From the NCBI RefSeq assembly GCF_036588685.1, contig NC_086377.1, positions 66,769,233-66,833,232 of the forward strand: DNA of 64,000 bases. Reading direction: 5' to 3'. Positions within the stretch are counted from its first letter, which is position 1. Each line of letters begins with the position of its first letter. The notes beneath the pieces were generated by a model. That model ran no database searches. It had not been told where the DNA came from and saw only the letters and a program-made list of their open reading frames with translations. Position numbers and translations under genes: made by a program. This DNA is from Mytilus trossulus (lineage: Eukaryota; Mollusca; Bivalvia; Mytilida; Mytilidae). Of the stretch, positions 1-12,370 are shown piece by piece.

Positions 1-450
1 ATGGAAAATGGAAATGAGGAATGTGTCAAAGAGACAAATACTCGACCAAAGAGCAGAAAACAGCCGAAGGCCTAGCCACCAATGGGTCTTCAAGAAAACG
101 AGAAAATCCCGAACCCAGAAGCGGGCTTCATCTGGCCCCTCAATAAACATGTGTACTAGTTCGGTGAATATGTACGTCATACTAAACTCCAAGCATATAA
201 ATGAACTATAAGTAAAAAAAATACAAGACTAACAAAGGCCAGAGGCACCTGACTTGGGACAGGCACAAAAATGTGGCGGGGTTAAACATGTTTTTTTTAG
301 ATATCAACCCTCCCCCTATATCTCTAGCCAATGTAGAATAAACAAACACACAGAAATACGCACAGTAAAACTTAGTTTAAAAGAAATCCGATTCCGATTT
401 CAGAGTAGGTAACAAAAGAAACTAAGCAAAAGGACAATGATACATTCATT
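1..450 (+). repeat. Dispersed repeat family 1, copy 1
   Basis: The block starting with the phrase gaatgtgtcaaagagacaa, followed by a stretch ending near the 'gacttgggacaggc' and 'ggggttaaacatgtt' phrases, recurs at about 5785-6180 on this strand and at about 19618-19860 on the other. Shorter pieces lie near 10480-10560, 30395-30495, 52783-52815 and 56650-56720. Open frames inside it are not conserved between copies, so it is non-coding. I recognise the phrase set as a common mussel repeat; no terminal repeats or target duplication were seen at this copy, whose left end is at the window edge. Confidence 0.8.
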
Positions 451-1578
451 AACAAAGGACTTCTTACTGACATGCCAGCTCCAGACTTCAATTAAACTGA
501 ATGAAAGATTACGTCTTCATCATATGAAAAGCAAGCACAATCCTTCCCGTTAGGCGTTTATTATCATACCATCATAAAACATAGGAGAAGTCAAAAACAT
601 AACCCGTATCATGCCAACAACTTGTTTTAGAACAAATGTGTTTATTTCCGATGCAAAGACCCTATGAGTGAATCAATATTAATACCAGCATATGTCATCT
701 TAAAAAAAAATGACATGACAACAGTATCGTAACTATATTCCTTTTGAATAAGTCTGTTTAAAGGTTTGGTTAGCTTTTGAGGTGAATGCCGACATTTCGA
801 CATTTTTGCTTTGTATAGAATAATGCCATAAAAGATTGGATGTGAAATATTTGAACGTATAAGGTATCTGCATGTTGATTTGTTTTATGAATAATGTCCT
901 TGTATTGATGATAAAATTTAGTAAATGTTTTGACTATCGAAAACTCTGCTGTAATACTTTTTTAGTATTACAGAGATTTCTTTCGTTTAAAAAAAATACG
1001 TTGTTTCGTTGTTTCATACACGAACGAATCGAACAAGTTGAGATATATAAACACCATAAGATGCTGACAAGGGAACGTCAACATTTAAAATGGATAATCA
1101 ACAATAGTAAATGAAAAATCATCTCTTTTATCATAAATTTTGGAAAGCACAGTGTTCATTGTTAGTATTAGCTGTATGTAAGTTCAGTTCAATAGGATAT
1201 TTTATGCATGACAATTATCGATAGAGGGTAACCACGATATGTATTATTAAATATGTTAGCGAAGAGGTTGTAATTGAAATTAATTTCAAATTTCAGATAT
1301 CAGCTCAGTAGTCAGTTTATCGATCCTGACATAATTTTTAGCACACATTTCTTTTTTTTAATACACCGTTGACAAATTTAGAAATTATAAAAAATTAAGG
1401 TTACAGTATCCTCTGGCAAAATTAACCTAAAATTGATTTGGCTATTATTTTTAGGTTATTTTGGTTATATCCTGTTGTAATCGAGTAGTTGGATGTCCTC
1501 GTTTTCTTCAGTTTGAGTGTTTCTGATAAAGAGAAAAACAGGAAAGCGGTATCGACGCACACATCTGATATAGTATTT
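451..1578. other. No gene recognised
   Basis: AT-rich sequence with only short open frames that resemble nothing I know. No splice-bounded exon or repeat copy was recognised. Confidence 0.5.
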
Positions 1579-1587
1579 ATATTTTCA

Positions 1588-2390
1588 AGGGATGTCAACT
1601 CGTTGAAGATTTGGTTATCGAGTACTCTTTGGATTTACCGAGCTATACTCGAGTACTCGCTAGGAAAAGCATCTTTAAAATGGAAACACAAAATTATACC
1701 CAGTTTACGTATTATGGGACGCTATCTTATGGACGTAAAACTATTAACATTATTACCCAATAAATAATAGTCCCAGGAAGTTATACCATAAGTAATAGTT
1801 CATTTACTACATGTACCAATTTTGTAAACTGGCAATGATCTGATCAATTAATTAATAAACATCTATAGAAAAATGATTACTCAAACAATAGTATATGGGA
1901 ATCGTAAAAAACACATTTAATGATCAACAAAGAGGTGTTGATTAGAACTTATTGATGCCTTTAACCATTTTTTGAGGTATAATCCTGTAAGCTTTTTCTG
2001 TGACGAGTCGATTTCTCAACTTTGTTACGTATTTAACAGTCCTGCTGATGAAAATATTTGCTCTGACGGTACAGATATACTGGAATGACTAAGTATGACA
2101 CGATAAGTTAAAAGTGTAAGCCTTGGTAAGGTGCTCTTGTTCATAGCCTACCTACGTCGCAGGAATTTTAAATGACAATTAAACGCAAACATTCGAAACG
2201 GATTTTAATTTTGATTAATTTTGATTAATATTTAATTTCCCCGGGAGGTGCTCTTAATAAAAAATACTATTTCTTTAAGAAGGCAACAACATTCTAACAG
2301 GAAACCGATTAGTCGAGTATCATTTTTGGTATTCGATACTCGGTACTACCGAGCGATACTCGAGTACTCGAGTACTCGTTGACATCCCTA
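1588..2390. mobile_element. Non-autonomous hAT-like element
   Basis: The left end begins agggatgtcaac and the right end finishes gttgacatccct, an inverted pair. Each end continues into stretches rich in 'gagtactcgagta'. The 9 bases atattttca lie directly before the element (1579-1587) and recur directly after it (2391-2399). hAT elements make 8-bp target duplications and often begin with a CAGGGATGTCAA-like end. Here the match is 9 bases because of a shared flanking base or one base of ambiguity. No transposase reading frame is inside, so this is a deletion derivative or MITE-like copy of about 800 bp. Confidence 0.75.
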
Positions 2391-2399
2391 ATATTTTCA

Positions 2400-2735
2400 T
2401 TTGCAAATTATTGTACGTATATTTATATTTATACACCTGTTTTATGTCATGATATGTTTACTAACCGTATGCATCTAACCGATTTGTACTGACCACCTTC
2501 TGTACCGTGTATACTTGTTCCAGATTGACCCGCCAGAAAGGTTCGCGTTTGCTATTTGTATGTACTTATTTGTACTCGTTGTACGTATATCTATATTTAT
2601 ACACCTGTCTTATAACATAATAGTTTTACTTACCACAACAATGTATCCGATTTGTGCTGACCACTTTCTGTATCTTGTACACTTGTCCGAGATTGACCCA
2701 CCAGAAAGGTTCGCGTTCCGTATTTGTATGAAACA
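2400..2735. repeat. 168-bp tandem duplication, two copies
   Basis: The phrase ttgtacgtat occurs at 2411 and 2579, and ttgacccgccagaaaggttc at 2525 recurs with one change at 2693. Both pairs are exactly 168 bases apart. The copies differ at scattered positions, so the event is not very recent. The array begins next to the right end of the hAT-like element. A 121-codon open frame across it is a by-product of the duplication. Confidence 0.85.
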
Positions 2736-3304
2736 TGTTGTTAAATTCTTTAATTCCGTCAACCCCTGCTCCAGGTTTGCACACGACAACGTTGTGACAG
2801 TCAAATGGAGTGCTTTGACCAGTTCCTTTGTTTTGAGACACAAGAGATGCTTTTCCTATATTAATAGTCAATACATATGATTACACATCATTTAAAAATA
2901 CTAACATAACAATTATCTGATTGAATTTCGACAGAGCTACATTGTACGATTGACTACTAGCCATCTGAGTACATGTTAATGATCTTGCAAAATTGATGTT
3001 TAGATGTTATATCGATTTTACTTGATATCGAACTAAATTGAAAAATGTCAATCAAATTGAATTACCAATAAAAAAGGGCGAAATGTTAAACTATAAGCCT
3101 GTCTAATTGGATAATTATTTCATTTGTAATTATAAATTATGCAATAAGATGTATTTTGAAATACTCGTATATTTTTGATTATATGATATCGCCTATGATA
3201 ATGCTTTTTTTGTGCTGAAAACAGGCTATACTGTACCGTTTGCAATAAAATGTTTAAAAATATACTACAACGTCAAATTAGACATATAAACATATATTTA
3301 TCAA
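2736..3304. other. No gene recognised
   Basis: AT-rich stretch with no open frame or repeat that I can assign. Confidence 0.5.
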
Positions 3305-3560
3305 AAAAAGCGAAGAGAATACCATGGACCAATCAAAAATCCTAAGTGGATGGAAAACATAAAAACAAAACAAAATCGATAAAGAGACAGACCATAAAAG
3401 TCATCAACCACTGCACTACGAAATTCAATTCTTAATCGGGGATAAATTCATGTGTTCAGGAAGGATAGATAGTTCTTACCCCACTAGTGGTATCCGTCAT
3501 ATGGCTAAGGACAAGTAAAACTCCCTTGGTGTTAAATTGATTCGGTGATGTCTTCAACGA
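3305..3560 (+). repeat. Dispersed repeat, distantly like family 6
   Basis: The block contains a degenerate form of the 'tgctccggaagggtaagca' and 'ccactagtggtatccgt' phrases found in mussel repeats related to the copies at 20925-21130, 22750-23020 and 61430-61690. Divergence is high and the borders are uncertain. Confidence 0.45.
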
Positions 3561-4083
3561 AGAAAGTATATCATCGTATGTCGAGCAATTATGTGTAAAC
3601 TCAAAAACAACACGGACAGTTTTTAATCGATCTGAGCCTAAATTAGATGCACATGATTGTTATGAAGAAAACTGCGTTTATAAAAGATTCCCATATAAGA
3701 GCGACAGCCATTTACCAAAATGATTAGCGACACACACATAAAATGTTGTCTTGTACATTGAATTACAGTTGTGCGAGCATGCTGCACGATTTAAACGTTT
3801 AATGTAGTGTCTATTTTGTAAAATATGTATGAAATGAATATCAGGCGCAGCAATACATCAGTCGTGGAAATATTCAACTCGGTACTGATGATTGACGAGA
3901 CAAACATATTATACAACACTTTAGAATATGCCATCAATCAGAGGTTGTTACCTGTATTCAGTGAGTTCGAAATTTTTCGTACTTTAATACATGTGTTGTA
4001 GATAGCATATCTCCGATCTACTCGTTTGATTTAGTGCACATAACGATTAAAACAATTACATAAAACAAACGAATAAGTTTATT

Positions 4084-4172
4084 GGTTGTTTCACTATTTT
4101 AACCTGTTGATACTGTTCTTGTTTTCTGGTTGTTTCCATATTTTAACCTGTTGATACTGTTCTTGTTTTCTG
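4084..4172. repeat. 44-bp tandem duplication
   Basis: The phrase ttttaacctgttgatactgt occurs at 4097 and again at 4141, exactly 44 bases apart, with matching flanks. Two units, nearly identical. Confidence 0.9.
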
Positions 4173-4566
4173 GTGCTTTCCAATCGACGTATATCAACAG
4201 TCTCCATAATTATTGTCTTTTTTTTTTTAGTAAAGAACATAAATTTGCCTCCTTTCGGGAGAAGTATATTTAAATGATCACCAGATAAAAAAAGGTTTGT
4301 GATTAGCTGTTAAAGTCCCGCCCTTAAACAAGCACTTCACCAAGGGCAGTAGAGGTTTGAATCATTTCTAACGTCGTTCAACTGTATTCCTATGACAGTA
4401 ACTATCTAGTTCAGTTTATTATCATGGTGGATCATCGGTATATATTTCCTCATATAGAGTTTTTTATACTTTGCCAAAATGAAGAATTTTCAATGTTTTT
4501 TTTTTTAATATAATATAAGTATTGGTAGCTGTGCTATTTATCAAGCTAGAAGTCGTACAAAATTGC

Positions 4567-4614
4567 CCGAATTTGTATAGATTGTTCATGTCCGAATTTG
4601 TATAGATTGTTCAT
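4567..4614. repeat. 25-bp tandem duplication
   Basis: The phrase ccgaatttgtatagattgtt occurs twice, 25 bases apart. It lies at the 3' end of the minus-strand PAN gene, next to its presumed stop codon. Confidence 0.85.
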
Positions 4615-6776
4615 GAAAATAAAAATAAATATGAGAAGATAGGTTTTGTAACATGATTTAAAAAAAAAAAATAATAACAAAATAGTTTCATCGAAATTAA
4701 AAGATGATCTAAAAGGTCTTGTTTAAGGGAATTATGGTAAATGTTTATCACATAATCTGATCTATTATCTGAGTGCATATGTAGTTTTATATGAAACCTA
4801 CGTGTTCTCCATTGAACAAAGACTTCTAACAGTAGAACGCATGTGTAAGTCTGACTTTGTGGAATACATATTTCACTGACGGTACAGGCATGGCCTTTGC
4901 ACGAACCAGCTAGATCCTGAAAAATGATAAGAAAAAAATTACATAAATGCTTATATTTTCTATCTTGTATTTTTATTATTCCACCCAAATTTATATTGTT
5001 TCAGCACTGGTGAACTGTTTTGACTTTGTAGTATTATTATGGTATATCTTTCACAAAAACAGTTTTTATTAAGACACAATGGATATATGTTTGAGAATCA
5101 CAGTAAATTTAAATTGGTCGAACAATAAATGGTATTGATTGTCTCTAGACACATATATAACAAAAAGACATACATGTATATTAATAATGTCACCATTCAG
5201 GTAATGTTATTGAAACACAGCTGATATTCCAATATTCCTTTAAAACTTGTTATTCGATCGTTAAACGATAAAAACAATAATGACCTTGGGTTTATTTTAT
5301 ATTGATTAGGTGTAGTAATAGCAAATGACGCATTATTGTCATTGTATAGATACTTTATTTATTTTGTTTTGTCTAAATAAGTTACATTCATTGATATACA
5401 TGTGTGATACCGACTAGGGTGCCCATGAAACATTTGTCGTTATTGCCTTTTATTAGAGAAGCTTAAGATAATTTTGAAGTAAAACAGATTGAAATTTTCA
5501 AAGATAATACAATAACAGTGCTAGTTATATGACGATCACAATATGTATTTGGATATAGTACAGAGGAATTTGCTTCTCATGGGACCGGTAGGTGGTTTCC
5601 ACGGAGCTTGTAATACACTAAATGCCTTTACACTGAAATTAGTCTAAGGTGTTAAAACTTGACTAGTCATAGCTTGTAAAAAGTCAGTCACATTAAAAAA
5701 ATCAACAAATAATTATAACAGCGACCAATTTAAAACGTAGCCAATTTTGTACATTCATATTTGATTGCTCTATGTAGCATAAAATTGAGAAAGGAAATGG
5801 GGAATGTGTCAAAGCGACAACAATCCGACCATAGAGCAGACAACAGCCGAAGGCCACCAATGGGTCTTCAATGTACCGAGAAACTCCCGCACCCGTAGGT
5901 GTCCTTCAGCTGGCCCCTTAAAAAATATGTATACTAGTACAGTGATAATGGAATTCATACTAAACTCCGAATTATACACAAGAAACTAAAATCAAAAATC
6001 AAAAATCATACAAGACTAACAAAGGCCAGAGGCTCCTGACTTGGGACAGGCTCAAAATTGCGACGGGGTTAAACATGTTTATGAGATCTCAACCCTCCCC
6101 CTATACCTCTAGCCAATGTTGAAAAGTAAACGTATAACAATACGCACATTAAAATTCAGTTCAAGAGAAGTCCGAGTCCATGTATAGATAAAAATAAATA
6201 TATGCTGTATCAGTTTTAATTTAAATTTTCTCAACGTATATTTGATTAAATGATGTAGTGTGTACAATGATAAAACGTTGGTTTTGCGAAATACATATAT
6301 ATTAGGCTAGAAAAATCCAAAATACCTATACAACCTACGGAAAACTGCATTTCGATTATAAAAGGCCAATTCAAAATACATCTGGTGTTGCGATGTGTAT
6401 AGCATAACTTAAACTGACAAATATTGATAGTAAGTGATTTTTTTCACTTGATAGTGTTGAACAACTATTTTATCGTATTTACCTTTTGAAGACTCGAGGC
6501 CGCAACAAAGCTATTTCCAACACTCTTAAGGAATTCATCCTTATTTCCTACGGGTTCAGCATCATTTATCTGACAAGTGTAAGACCGTGCTATAAAGTTG
6601 ATCGATTTACATATTTTAATTCTTGAGCAAAGTTGTGCACATAATGACCACATTGGCATAGATACCTCAAACAACACGTGGCGACTATATATTTTGTCTT
6701 TTTGTTTTCTGATAACGATGATTTCACATAATGTCGACACGAAAAGAAAAACTATCAAAAAGGACAAATGAAACAT
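4611..6776 (-). CDS. Secreted PAN/apple-domain protein with EGF-like tail, two exons seen
   Basis: Exon 1 runs 6776-6483 and codes 98 residues from a true ATG. It opens with a signal peptide (MFHLSFLIVFLFVSTLC) and continues into a PAN/apple-like segment, with Cys at about residues 46, 50, 56 and 68 and the phrase CKSINFIARSYTCQINDAEP. It ends on a GTAAAT donor after a complete codon. A matching acceptor (tttttcag) opens exon 2 at 4916, also phase 0. Exon 2 codes GSCKGHACTVSEICIPQ followed by YTC, an EGF-like cysteine cluster often found after PAN domains in molluscs. The frame stays open to a stop at 4611-4613, but the last 70 or so residues look unlike a folded domain, so a further donor may have been missed. 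A family 1 repeat sits in the intron. PAN domains bind proteins or carbohydrates outside the cell; the ligand is unknown. Confidence 0.7.
5785..6180 (+). repeat. Dispersed repeat family 1, copy 2
   Basis: Near full-length copy carrying the 'gaatgtgtcaaagcgacaa', 'accaatgggtcttcaatg', 'gacttgggacaggc' and 'accctccccctata' phrases in the same order as the copy at 1-450. It lies inside the intron of the minus-strand PAN gene and in the opposite orientation to that gene. Confidence 0.85.
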
Positions 6777-7729
6777 TGTGTTTCAATTCACACACATTGA
6801 AAGTTATAATGTTACTTCCTCTGTGTTTAATGTTTGCTTTTGTACAAGCTTTTGCATGTATTCAGGATTTCCGTGTGTTCACGCTCTGCATGTATTCCAG
6901 CTTTGCGTTTGTCCAAGAGGACCGTTTCGTTACAGTAACATAGCACAAAACCATCTGCTCGTTTATATAGTTATAAGATTTATTAATATGTTTATGTGTC
7001 ATTTTACAATTGCCATCAATCTTATAAGAAATAATCCTAACAAAAGAGAAAATACTTATAAAAGAGAAAATGCTGATGAAACTTTAATAATAAATGAAGT
7101 AAAATTTCAGTATTGTATTAAGTCGTTGATGTGATTTGACTATTTTGTGAATCTTTTCTTATATAATATGCCGTAGTTATTTTAGAGAGAATAACATATT
7201 AAACGATTAATATACAAAAGGAACAGACTGTTCTTTTTAAGATCATCCTTTTAGCAATTGCTTTGATCAGTCTTGAGTAGATTATATTCATTGTCATTAC
7301 AAATGCACATTAATGCCCTGAAGTGGTGATCGTATGCAATTATTAACAAATCAATACTGCAGGCAAACGTGCTGTGGGTTATCTAGATGAATCCCTTCAT
7401 ATTGTGCATATTGCATGTACCTAAATGTGTTTGTTGTTGAAAATAGAACTATGTAATTTGCACACAAAATACACCATTAATTAAAACAAAAACTACTGTT
7501 TTAAAACAAACAAAAAAACTTACAAATACATTTAACTAACAGCCCGTTCTAGTATTCCTTTTATCAAAACCGCGGTCTTTTTGGAAAAATAATGGATGGA
7601 AAAATCAATCTTAAAGCATTGCATTAAAAAATTTAAAAATGAAATATTGGAAAAATTCAGCTATTAAAAAAAAATAAGAATAAGCTGAAAAATAAGAATA
7701 ATACTGATAACAAACAGATTGCTTCATTT
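6777..7729. other. Upstream region of the PAN gene; nothing else recognised
   Basis: Should hold the promoter of the minus-strand PAN gene, but no TATA box or other site can be assigned with confidence. Two overlapping open frames at 6731-7134 show no domain and look accidental. Confidence 0.4.
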
Positions 7730-8265
7730 ATGACACCATCACAGAAAAAGCCCACCGAAGCCTTGTGTTTTTTCATCGAAATCTCAACATCAGCGCAAAA
7801 TTGACTAAAGAGCATACCAATAAATTGTTAGTAAGACCGCAAATAGAATACGCCACAACAGTATGGGACCCGTACTTGCAAAAACACTTGGATAAAATTG
7901 AAAAAGTGCAAAGACGAGCTGCACCGAATGTAACCAGTAGACATAGAACTAGATCAAGTGTCAGCAACATTATACCTTAATTAGGATGGAAAAGCCTACA
8001 AACTAGACGAAGAGAAGTTCGACTCATCATGTGTTACAAAATAACAAATGACCTTGCAGCCATAGAACAAGAGTAAATACCTACAAAAAAAAACAAGAAG
8101 CTCTAGTCGAACAAGAAATGATACATTCATATTACAGCCAGCCACTAAATACTATAGGAAATGGTCCATTCACGTAAACACCGTCAAGGGTTGGAACAAA
8201 CTGCCTCCTGGTGTCGTCACAGCACAGTCTCTTGAGATATCCAAATCTCAATGGACCAAACATTC
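7730..8265 (+). pseudogene. Non-LTR reverse transcriptase relic, C-terminal end
   Basis: The frame at 7765-7980 reads LVRPQIEYATTVWDPYLQKH and then KIEKVQRRAAPNVTSR, the hallmark of the C-terminal part of jockey/CR1-type LINE reverse transcriptases. After an in-frame stop the homology continues (LGWKSLQTRR, then LIMCYKITNDLAAI). Near 8160-8235, in a shifted frame, it continues with WNKLPPGVVTAQSLE. The copy is therefore 5'-truncated and broken by at least one stop and one frameshift. It is inactive. Confidence 0.8.
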
Positions 8266-9665
8266 TAAGTAAATCAACTCAACAATTTGTTTATAACCAG
8301 GTTTAAATCATTCACAACTTGCCAGACTATTCATAATGTTCAATGTGGGCAGTATTTGGAAGAAGAAGATATTTTACGAAGTCTTTTTTTTTTTTCATTG
8401 TTGAGCGTTTGGACAACTGTTTCAAGACTTCGACATTTGCATAATGAGGTAACTGAATTCTGATTTTTGCGTTATCAACAAATACTGGCTATTCAAACTG
8501 ATTATTAATAAGACAAGTTCTTAATTTTAAATTGGTGAATGACTTATAATGTGAATATAACATGTATAATAACTGCAAGTGGTAATTTTCACATGTTGCA
8601 ATTCTTTCAACTGAATTTTCAAATAATTGAAATCTAGAACTGCGCGATCGTTTGAGCGATCAATTAACGATGTATTACGTGAGAAAGATGCTTCGTAAGT
8701 ATTCACGTGATTTTGATACATTCAGTCTGTTGGATCGAGAATTAATTCGGCTATTTTGAGTGAGTGTTTCTCTTCTGAGATTAGGTCATTTATTTTCATT
8801 AGAAAATGAAATTTAAGAACTGGTAACATACGACTTTAGTGGACGTTATGATGGAAGTACGTAGTCAGCTGATTTTGTCTTCTTCAGACCAGATATGTTA
8901 TTAAAAAACAATCAAATACCTCATTTGAAGGATAGTTGGCAGTAATAGTTATCAAAAGTACCAGGATTATAATTTTATACAGCTGGCTATTGTGACATGA
9001 TTGAAATTTGTCTTAATTGATTCACACAGTGTCACATGCCGAGCAGGTAGCTGGTTCCTTGTTGAAGTAGAATGTCATGCTTCTTTTGATTATAAGTGGT
9101 TCTTTCGGTAGGTTTTTACCGGCATATTTATGAAAACAATGCGCGTCTTTAAGATCTTATTTTCCAGAAAGAGAGGATCAAGTCTGCTATAAAATATCTA
9201 CAGTTGGTGCCAAAAGGAATACCTACAACATATTGATAAAGTTTATGGCCTTAACGTACATAAATATAATCAAGCAGAAAATTAACAGCTTAAATCACCT
9301 TATCGCACCTCTAAGAAGTATGTCTCGCACATTAACCTCTCTCATTACAGAAAAAAGGTTTCAAATGACTTGCAGCAAACATATTTGTATTTAGATTTGC
9401 CAAACGACTATTTAATTAAATAGGAAAACTGTTGTTTGATAAGTATGTCTAAAAGTGCAGTGTGAAGAATTGCCAAAATTGTCACCAGAATCAAAAGGAC
9501 CATCAACAAATTGTTTACACTCCAAACAATTGTTAACTCCGCTATTTTAATATGTGTTATTGCAAAAGTTAATGAAACGTTCTTTGATAATAGTAAAGGT
9601 ACTAGTTAAAAGCACTGAAATATTAGCTGTATACAACTTACTAGAGGTTAAAATGAAACGATATT
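8266..9665. other. No gene recognised
   Basis: AT-rich. A short fragment of the 'taccaggattataattt' phrase of repeat family 3 is visible near 8958. No convincing exon. Confidence 0.5.
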
Positions 9666-9880
9666 TTACTGGTTTTTGTATAGTTTAGGTAACCAATACA
9701 TAGTAAGGACCTTCAAATAGTTAGAAGAGGCATTAAGGTCTGATATGGTTATGATATGATTATTTACCTTATGATTCTCTGTCGATTGCACAGACTTGCA
9801 TGTAGAAGAGTTTTTAATTTTATTTTTAAGAATATCCTTGAAGTATTTACGGCATACCACCATGACATTTTTCTTTCCAT
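9666..9880 (-). pseudogene. Penelope-like reverse transcriptase fragment
   Basis: The minus-strand frame reads KNVMVVCRKYFKDIL and ends LTMYWLPKLYKNQ. This matches the conserved NNIVFVCKKYY ... FYWIPKLHKNP stretch of a mollusc retroelement reverse transcriptase that I take to be Penelope-like. The catalytic palm motifs that should follow are absent and the frame stops at once. Only a short relic remains. Confidence 0.6.
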
Positions 9881-9935
9881 GTGACAAGCAGTGTGTCACT
9901 GTTTCTAACCGAAACGACTAACTGTACAATGGATA

Positions 9936-10540
9936 AACATGCATGTAAGCGGGATCCCAACCCTCTCATAACCTTGAACAGTGGTGTAACAGTACAAACT
10001 AAGAACGAACTATAAACATCAGTTTAATAAGGCATACATATAACTCATCAGATGGATAGAAATACAAATACTAAGCCTTTTACAACTGATTTCTATATGT
10101 CGTTCACATGTTGTACTGTTACACTACTGTCCCAGGTTAGGGGAGGTTTGTGATTTCACTAACATGTTTAACCCCACTACATTCTGTATGTGTTGGCCTG
10201 TCCTAAATTAGGAGTCTATAATTCAGTGGTTGCCGTTTGTTGCTGTGTTACATACATGTGTTGCGTTCTCTTTGTGTTAACATTAATAAGGTCGTTAGAT
10301 TTCTCTTGTTTTATATTTGTGATTTCGGAGCTTTTTATTGCTGACTTTTACCAAGAACTTCTAACCCTTGTTGGGCTCGTCTGTTTGTTTTTCTTTTTGT
10401 TCAGCGATGTGTGTTGGGGTTTTATGTTGCGTGCAGCTGAAGCACAAAACCCTATGTGGGATTATATCACTGCGTTGAGGACCCATCGGTGGTGTTGGAC
10501 TATTTGTTTTGTTAATTAATCGGGTTGTTGTCTTTTTTTT
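9936..10540. repeat. Dispersed repeat family 2, inverted pair
   Basis: The left arm (about 9936-10080, plus orientation) contains 'gcgggatcccaaccctc' and cagtggtgtaacagtacaa. The right arm (about 10085-10540) carries the reverse complement, ttgtactgttacactactg, then runs through the rest of the family. It ends in the reversed 5' phrase of family 1 near 10480-10540. Two copies therefore face each other. The 109-codon frame within it is not a gene. Confidence 0.75.
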
Positions 10541-11784
10541 TATCAATTTCCTTTTCCTTCTTTTGTGTGTTATCCTCAAAAATCTTACTGTTGATCATGA
10601 GAAAGAAAACACAAATATTAATCAAGGCATTTTATCATCACATTTGTACCTTTATTTTCTGTGTTAAATTATCCTGCTATTGATGCAGAGTGTATTTACA
10701 ATTTGTTTTATGAATAGCGTTCGTGTACCTTAACGAACATCATATAGTAAAATGTATCCATTAAACGTGGGTAAAAATTTAAACATATAAATTGACTGTC
10801 ACGTGACTTTAAACAAGTTACCTGTATACTATGTTCATGTTGAAATGTGTTATAACTTACCTTTCATTTGGAGGAACTACAAAATAATTGTTATATTCAA
10901 TAGACCGCCAAAATGAAGAATCTACAATCATTTAACGTTTTATAATAATGTTAAGTTTTGATACTTAGAAAATTCAGAATTAGTCACTCAAGAAAAAAGC
11001 TCTTAAAACAAAAGAAGGTACTGTTATAGTTTTTATCTTTATTTCTATCTTATGCAACATACATTAATTGTTAATATTTGTGTATGCTTATTAATTCATA
11101 AAGGTGAAAAACATACCACCTCTTTCTTTTGAGAATTGAAAATTAACTTGGTTCATTTCACCGCACAAATTCATTATAAAAGAGAAAGTCTATAACAGCT
11201 TGTGATATTTCAAAGACTGGAAATATATATGGACCCTAGCGTTTGCGCACGTTTAAACTAATTATAATAGCAGGTAGTTCTCAATCATAATAACAAGTAG
11301 TATTGATGTCATGTTTGTATATTTCGAGACGATGCAGATAAAGAAAGGATGTGTTCTGTGTTGTTTGCTTCGACACATATACGTCTTTTTGTCTGTATGA
11401 ATACCTGGTATCATTTAAATATCATTATAAAATGTTATCAATTCGTTTGACGTGTTTGTATTGTTAAGTTAACCTACTATGACTTAATTGGGAATTGAGT
11501 CAATTGTATATGTACACTCAATTGTCTTATTTGGTTAAATTTAACTACATACAGGGGCATAACATTAATAAGACGATCAAAAGACTTTGACACAATACAT
11601 CGGTAGAAAATTTTTTAAATGACTGAATACGTAATGGACACAAGTGCAAATATATTCTGAATTAATGATCAGAATTTGGCTAACCTGAAATATGTTAGAA
11701 TTGTTTAATTATTCTTGTTTTTTTATTGTAAGTGAATCGTTACTTTCATTAACCATATTTAAACAAATTAAAGTTACTACTGTA
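10541..11784. other. No gene recognised
   Basis: AT-rich with no open frame above background and no repeat copy that I can identify. Confidence 0.5.
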
Positions 11785-11870
11785 ACAGCAAAAGTAAAAT
11801 CACAAACATACTGAATTCCGTAGAAAATTCAAAACGGAAAGTTCGTAATCAAAAGGCAAATTCAAAAGGT
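11785..11870 (+). repeat. Dispersed repeat family 5 fragment
   Basis: Carries aaagtaaaatcacaaa, then 'aaaattcaaaacggaaagt'. The reverse complement of this phrase pair occurs at 12290-12370, 13540-13630, 34740-34835 and 43990-44085. Related forward copies lie at 27905-27990 and 33535-33660. Confidence 0.7.
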
Positions 11871-12289
11871 CTTATGAAGTACCCAATGACTATAGATCTC
11901 ACAAATATCTCTACCTAAGTATTGAGATTATTTTATGTAACTTTACAAAATTTGGAACTTCACTAATTTTCGAAGAGTTTCTCCTAAATGGTGGAATCTT
12001 CAAAATATTACATTTGACGTAAAAATTGTCACATTGAATATAACTATCGTTAACGACTGTCAGAACTATGTAGGAATTTGACCAACATTGGCCTTATACT
12101 CGCAATATCTCATCGTTATTTGCCAGGTTTTCTTTTAATATGGAAGTCTGAACGTAAAAACAACTCTACATGGGATAATGTCATTTTGTAAGACAGCCTC
12201 AACATTCATAGCAACAACGTTATATTCAGATGCTTATACTATCTTATATATTCACATGTAGTTATGCTCAACTGCAGTGTGGATTTTTG

Positions 12290-12370
12290 ATTTTGCCATG
12301 TGATTATGGACTTTCCAAATTGATTTTCCTCTGAGTTCAGTATTTTTGTGATTTTACTTTTTACTAAGAA
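12290..12370 (-). repeat. Dispersed repeat family 5 fragment
   Basis: Contains the reversed phrases 'gattatggactttcc' and 'gtatttttgtgattttac' in family order. It is a terminal piece with no coding capacity. Confidence 0.7.

Noticed and set aside
2515..2880. 121-codon open frame
   Set aside because: Spans the 168-bp tandem duplication. The repeated residues come from the duplicated DNA, and overlapping frames exist on the other strand.
10190..10519. 109-codon open frame with hydrophobic content
   Set aside because: Lies wholly in a reversed copy of a dispersed repeat and is not conserved in other copies.
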